Of a stretch of DNA of 64,000 bases, positions 60,402-64,000 are shown piece after piece. The stretch spans positions 1 through 64,000 of IMG/VR virus record IMGVR_UViG_3300030118_002002; one strand, given 5' to 3'. The stretch's first letter is position 1, and each line of letters starts with the position of its first letter. Made by a program: the position numbers and the translations under genes. A model generated the notes under the pieces. That model had not been told where the DNA came from. It saw nothing but the letters and a program-made list of their open reading frames with translations, and did no database searches. The DNA comes from a virus.

Positions 60402-60559
60402 ACCCAATTGACACAAATCGTATCGCTGTTGCACTTGAAAGAATTGCACAAGCACTTGAGCATTTGAACATTGAACATGCTCATATAGATACAATAGATC
60501 ACAATCACATTGAGAGTGACACTCCCGTTGAAGTAAACACACACGCTAAAACATGGTAA
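60398..60559 (+). CDS. Small hypothetical protein, 53 residues
   Basis: ATG 60398 to TAA 60559 encodes MNPIDTNRIAVALERIAQAL, then a His-rich part (EHLNIEHAHIDTIDHNHIES). The His/Asp/Glu content could bind metal. It overlaps both neighbours, supporting translation. Confidence 0.6.
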   Translation: MNPIDTNRIAVALERIAQALEHLNIEHAHIDTIDHNHIESDTPVEVNTHAKTW

Positions 60560-60894
60560 AATTATTTGCAGCATGCCCTCCTGTATACACACTACCTGGT
60601 ACATGGGATGATCCTGAGAAGATAAAGAGATGTCAAGAGACATTGATACCACACCTTGAACTCCAACCTGAGATAGGGTTCTTAGTTTTTATAGGACTTG
60701 TTGTCTTTGCTCTTATCATCTATGGTATATACAAAACCTTTGGTAAAGGTGGAGAAGGATTGAGAGATGAGATCAAGGAACATGCTAGGATGCATGAACT
60801 TGGTATCGCTCATGGACATGAAGGTGGTGGAGAAAGACCTATCATGTCTATAAAGGCACAAGAAAAAGATTACCCTCAACACAAACACGAATGA
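60553..60894 (+). CDS. Single-span membrane protein with His-rich tail
   Basis: In this 113-residue protein, residues 43-64 (FLVFIGLVVFALIIYGIYKT) form the span, and the C-terminal part is rich in His, Gly and Glu (EHARMHELGIAHGHEGGG). No family was recognised. It overlaps the carbamoyltransferase C-domain gene by 4 bases. Confidence 0.6.
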   Translation: MVKLFAACPPVYTLPGTWDDPEKIKRCQETLIPHLELQPEIGFLVFIGLVVFALIIYGIYKTFGKGGEGLRDEIKEHARMHELGIAHGHEGGGERPIMSIKAQEKDYPQHKHE

Positions 60895-61490
60895 TTGAAA
60901 CCCTTTACTTTGGACCTACTTACGACCTTCAGAATATAGAAGGTGACACCGTTACTTCCTATCAAGTAGCACAACTTTTGGCAGATAGGAATAGCGTTGC
61001 CATCTTTCAAGGACGGTCAGAAGCAGGACCCAGAGCATTAGGTAATAGATCTATCTTGTATGATCCAAGAGACCCTGACGGTAAAGACAAGATTAATTTG
61101 ATCAAAAGAAGAGAGTCCTTTAGACCATTCGCTGGCAGTGTGCTACTACCTCATGCACACAAATGGTTTGATATGGCAGGACTCGTTGAGTCTCCTTTCA
61201 TGATGTATGCTGTAGATGCTTTACCACATACACATGATAAAATCCCTGCTGTATTACATGTAGATAAGACTTGTAGGGTACAAACTGTTGACATGAAAGA
61301 CAATCTAAATTACTATCAATTGATTGATGCTTTCTATCAGATTACTGATGTGCCTATGCTATTCAACACATCATTCAACATGGCAGGAGAACCTCTAGTG
61401 GAGACACCTGAGGATGCAATCAGAACCTTTGAGGATAGTGCAATAGATTATCTTTACTTTCCTGAGGTGCATAAGCTCAGGCAAAAATGA
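60891..61490 (+). CDS. Carbamoyltransferase C-terminal domain protein
   Basis: This 199-residue protein is the YrdC-like C-terminal domain of the NodU/CmcH family, here free-standing. Family blocks: VAIFQGRSEAGPRALGNRSI, LYDPRDPDGKDKINLIKRRE, SFRPFAGSVL, LFNTSFNMAGEPLVETPEDA and IRTF. In normal enzymes this domain makes the carbamoyl-adenylate, which the N-domain transfers. It probably partners one or both N-domain genes at 58871 and 61487. Confidence 0.88.
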   Translation: MIETLYFGPTYDLQNIEGDTVTSYQVAQLLADRNSVAIFQGRSEAGPRALGNRSILYDPRDPDGKDKINLIKRRESFRPFAGSVLLPHAHKWFDMAGLVESPFMMYAVDALPHTHDKIPAVLHVDKTCRVQTVDMKDNLNYYQLIDAFYQITDVPMLFNTSFNMAGEPLVETPEDAIRTFEDSAIDYLYFPEVHKLRQK

Positions 61491-62296
61491 CTTTTAGTTT
61501 CCCAGAAACTGGAAAAAAAACTCCGGCAAAAAAATGGGTTGTAGGGTTCAACCTATCAAACAATGGGTCGGTATGTTTATTGGAGTATGGTAAACCAAAA
61601 TTATATCTGGAGTCAGAAAGAGTAACAAGGAACAAGTGGGATCATAAGGTCAGTTCCTTGTTACCATATCTACCAGAAGGAATTGAACACGTAGCCTTGA
61701 CTGACTCATTCTGGACTCAAGGTGATAAGAGATTAGATAATATAAAAGACATATCAAATATAAAAAAGAAATATCCTAACGCTAGATTGTATGACTATAG
61801 ATCTATGCATCATCTAACTCATGCTGCATGTGCTTTTTATAACTCTGGGTTTACTGAAGCATCTTGTGTGGTTGTAGACTCTAATGGTTCTAAGACAAGC
61901 GAAGGACTAGAGATAGAATCTATTTTCGTAGCACCCACATTCGTAGAGACACACAAGAGATACTTCTCACCTGAGTTCGTAGGTATTGGTAGATTATTTG
62001 AAGAGACTGCTAAGACATATGAATGGGACTACAGAGATGCAGGGAAGGTCATGGGTCTGAGTGCATACAATCATGACCCTGCTTCTACCATACAAAAAAG
62101 ATGGGAGAGAAGATACAGAGAACTAATAGAAATGACAACAGGAGATGTATGTTTGTCAGGTGGTTGCTTCTTGAACTGTGTTGCTAACTATAAGATACAA
62201 AAGATGTACCCTCATATAAATTTCTATGTCGAACCTGTTGCTCATGATGGTGGCACTGCAATGGGTGCAGCATATCTAGCGTATTATGAGACCTAA
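61487..62296 (+). CDS. Carbamoyltransferase N-terminal domain protein (B)
   Basis: This is a 269-residue second Kae1-like domain: GFNLSNNGSVCLLEYGKPKL, YLESERVTRNKWDHK, RSMHHLTHAACAFYNSGFTE, DAGKVMGLSAYNHD and VCLSGGCFLNCVANY with HDGGTAMGAAYLAYYE. It is about 75 residues shorter than copy A and clearly diverged. With copy A it offers two alternative acceptor-side subunits for a single C-domain. Confidence 0.82.
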   Translation: MTFSFPETGKKTPAKKWVVGFNLSNNGSVCLLEYGKPKLYLESERVTRNKWDHKVSSLLPYLPEGIEHVALTDSFWTQGDKRLDNIKDISNIKKKYPNARLYDYRSMHHLTHAACAFYNSGFTEASCVVVDSNGSKTSEGLEIESIFVAPTFVETHKRYFSPEFVGIGRLFEETAKTYEWDYRDAGKVMGLSAYNHDPASTIQKRWERRYRELIEMTTGDVCLSGGCFLNCVANYKIQKMYPHINFYVEPVAHDGGTAMGAAYLAYYET

Positions 62297-63083
62297 ACTA
62301 GACATATTAGACATCAGTTCTACCATAGGATGTAACTTACAATGTAAAGGATGTAATCATTTTAGTAATTATTTTGCACCTACCAGTAAATTAGATACAG
62401 ATTTGTTACTAAAAGATATAGAGGTCATATTACCAAGAGTAAATATAGGTAGAGTATCCATCATAGGTGGTGAACCTCTACTCAATCCTAGATGCGAGGA
62501 AATTGTCAATGCATGCAGATCATATACTGATTCTCCTGTCTATCTTTACACCAATGCTTTACTTCTCCTACAAAATGAGAGCTGGATTAGAAAAGCGTTA
62601 GAAGATCCAAGAGTATATCTTAGAGTCAGTGTGCACTTACCGCACATTGTAGATATTATAAGAGAATTCAATCACCCTAAGGTATTGGTCACCGAACACC
62701 ATACTGGACAGGATAGGTGGTTCAATAGTATAAAGAAGAGAGATGGTAAAGTATATCCTTACAATCAAAATAACCCTGCAAAAAGTTTCAAAGTTTGTTC
62801 ATGTTCTAACTCTCAATTATACAATGGTAAACTATGGAAGTGTCCTAACACTGCCTTCCTAAAGGAACTTTTGTCAGTTACAGAGCAGGAGAATGCAGAT
62901 GAGTGGCAGGAATATATTGTAGATGGTCTACCAGTAGATTGTTCTGATGATGAGTTGACAAAGTTCTGTGCAAAGAGTACACTACCTGAAAGAGTATGCA
63001 ATATGTGTACTTGTAAACCTCTTCATTTCAGTGCTGCTATTCAAGAGCAGACTAAACGAAAGGTAATTAATACCTATAAATAA
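62286..63083 (+). CDS. Radical SAM protein (second)
   Basis: In this 265-residue protein, CNLQCKGC at residues 16-23 is the CxxxCxxC cluster motif, VSIIGGEPLLNPRCEEIV is the GGEP motif, and a C-terminal KVCSCSNSQLYNGKLWKCPN with CNMCTCKP suggests auxiliary Fe-S ligands. It differs from the protein at 56473. It overlaps carbamoyltransferase B by 11 bases, so it may act in the same pathway. Confidence 0.8.
   Translation: MRPKLDILDISSTIGCNLQCKGCNHFSNYFAPTSKLDTDLLLKDIEVILPRVNIGRVSIIGGEPLLNPRCEEIVNACRSYTDSPVYLYTNALLLLQNESWIRKALEDPRVYLRVSVHLPHIVDIIREFNHPKVLVTEHHTGQDRWFNSIKKRDGKVYPYNQNNPAKSFKVCSCSNSQLYNGKLWKCPNTAFLKELLSVTEQENADEWQEYIVDGLPVDCSDDELTKFCAKSTLPERVCNMCTCKPLHFSAAIQEQTKRKVINTYK
63075..63082 (+). 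promoter_or_regulatory. Late-promoter octamer TATAAATA
   Basis: This is an exact late consensus overlapping the previous stop, 18 bases before the ATG at 63101. Confidence 0.6.
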
Positions 63084-63100
63084 ATCACTTACAAAAACAC

Positions 63101-63352
63101 ATGCCAACATACCCAATAAAGAATTTGAAGACGGGAGAAACCAAAGAGTTATCCATGTCTATGAAAGAGTATGATCAGTGGAGAAAGGATAACCCTGATT
63201 GGGATAAAGATTGGTCACAGGGTGCAGCAGGTACCGTTAGTGGCACAGGAGATGCTTACAGTAGAACAGATGGTGGATGGAACGAGGTGCTATCAAAGGT
63301 AGCACAAGTACCAGGATCAAAAGTAAAACCACAAAAGACAGTACACTTCTAA
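63101..63352 (+). CDS. Conserved small cyanophage protein before phoH
   Basis: This 83-residue protein, MPTYPIKNLKTGETKELSMS, then MKEYDQWRKDNPDWDKDWSQ, has an N-terminus like FmdB-type ribbons, but no Cys is present. It forms a TAATG junction with phoH. Function unknown. Confidence 0.65.
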   Translation: MPTYPIKNLKTGETKELSMSMKEYDQWRKDNPDWDKDWSQGAAGTVSGTGDAYSRTDGGWNEVLSKVAQVPGSKVKPQKTVHF

Positions 63353-64000
63353 TGCCACGCAAAAAGAAAATGTCAGTCAGTGTAGGTGCTGGCATGACAG
63401 CAAAGCAATTACGTAGGAAGAAACCATATAACTCTGACATGATGGTTCCTATAGAACCTATCACACCTAATCAGACTACTGCATTTGCACAATATAATGA
63501 AGGTAAGAACCTATTTCTTTACGGTGCAGCAGGAACAGGAAAGACATTTATCACCCTATACATGGCACTGAAACAGGTGCTAGATCCTTTGACACCATAC
63601 CAGAAGGTGGTCTTGGTGAGATCATTGGTGTCAACTAGAGAGATAGGTTTTTTACCTGGCGATCATGAAGACAAGTCAGCATTATATCAGATACCATATA
63701 AGAATATGGTCAAGTATATGTTTGAGTTGGCAACGGATAATGATTTTGAGATGTTGTGGGGTAACCTCAAAGCACAGGAGAGCGTAACCTTTTGGTCTAC
63801 ATCTTTTATTAGAGGAACAACACTTGATAACTCCATAGTTATTGTGGATGAGTCACAAAACTTGAATTTTCATGAGTTAGATAGTATAATAACAAGAGTA
63901 GGTGAAGACACTAAGATTATGTTCTGCGGTGACGTAGCACAAACCGATCTCATTAGAACCAATGAGAAGAATGGTATCTTAGACTTTCAAAAGATCATCA
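63352..64000 (+). CDS. phoH: PhoH-like ATPase, cut by the window end
   Basis: 216 residues are visible and the frame stays open. Walker A GAAGTGKT is followed by FITLYMALKQ, VVLVRSLVSTREIGFLPGD, the Walker B IVIVDESQNLNF and TRVGEDTKIMFCGDVAQTD, all characteristic of PhoH. phoH is near universal in cyanophages; its biochemical role, possibly in RNA or phosphate response, is unsettled. The basic N-terminus (MPRKKKMSVSVGAGMTAK) is typical of phage copies. ATG 63352 overlaps the upstream stop. Confidence 0.92.
   Translation, partial: MPRKKKMSVSVGAGMTAKQLRRKKPYNSDMMVPIEPITPNQTTAFAQYNEGKNLFLYGAAGTGKTFITLYMALKQVLDPLTPYQKVVLVRSLVSTREIGFLPGDHEDKSALYQIPYKNMVKYMFELATDNDFEMLWGNLKAQESVTFWSTSFIRGTTLDNSIVIVDESQNLNFHELDSIITRVGEDTKIMFCGDVAQTDLIRTNEKNGILDFQKII

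Noticed and set aside
1-64000. CRISPR arrays, insertion sequences, integrase or attachment sites
   Set aside because: No regularly spaced repeats, transposase-like proteins, terminal repeats or integrase motifs were found; consistent with a lytic phage.

Overview
This window is most consistent with the genome of a T4-like (myovirus) cyanophage that infects marine Prochlorococcus or Synechococcus. It carries T4-type replication genes: clamp-loader subunit gp62, RegA, family B DNA polymerase gp43, UvsX, helicase gp41, primase gp61, NrdA/NrdB, ThyX, MazG and PhoH. It also carries marine cyanophage metabolic genes: psbA, talC, hsp20, a DctP-like protein and the end of a cyanobacterial-type ndhI. 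The DNA is AT-rich, genes mostly overlap by 1 to 20 bases (ATGA or TAATG junctions), and all but three run on the + strand. Late-promoter-like octamers of the form NATAAATA recur at gene junctions. No tRNA, CRISPR or insertion sequence was seen. Everything here comes from reading the sequence; no database was searched.

Layout. (1) 1-3.8 kb: the end of ndhI, an amidinotransferase-fold enzyme, gp62, regA and a sulfotransferase, closed by a terminator. (2) 4-12.8 kb: hsp20, a nucleotidyltransferase, gp43, a cytidylyltransferase, uvsX, gp41, mazG, a glycosyltransferase and a DUF2061 membrane protein. (3) 12.8-23.5 kb: dctP, twin PP-loop ATPases, a nuclease-like protein, a group of Lys-rich proteins that look like capsid-internal proteins (one with a T4-like capsid-targeting N-terminus), and an Ig-like structural protein. 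(4) 23.5-31.7 kb: gp61, nrdA, nrdB, a phosphomannomutase-like HAD protein, an SGNH hydrolase, an endonuclease-like protein and small membrane proteins. (5) 31.5-33.3 kb: the only minus-strand block, three exported proteins behind their own late-promoter motif. (6) 33.4-52.4 kb: talC followed by a large glycan block with nucleotide-sugar enzymes (a 4,6-dehydratase, an iron-sulfur RfbH-type 3-dehydrase, a GDP-mannose 3,5-epimerase-like enzyme), about thirteen transferase genes, several 2OG-Fe(II) oxygenases and four tandem DUF616-type modules. (7) 52.4-64 kb: psbA behind a textbook sigma-70 promoter, a structured non-coding stretch, glutaredoxin, a glutamine-II (Downstream-peptide) riboswitch candidate, thyX, a carbamoyltransferase split over three genes, two radical SAM proteins and the start of phoH.

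How it fits together. The replication and nucleotide genes supply phage DNA synthesis. psbA, ndhI and talC would sustain electron flow and pentose-phosphate NADPH and ribose supply. The glycan block appears able to make and attach unusual deoxy- and L-sugars, either to virion proteins or to the host surface. The most unusual points are the glutamine-riboswitch candidate, the split carbamoyltransferase with two alternative N-terminal subunits, the structured element between a late promoter and a terminator after psbA, the repeated terminator-promoter cassettes, and the RfbH enzyme with intact iron-sulfur and His ligands.
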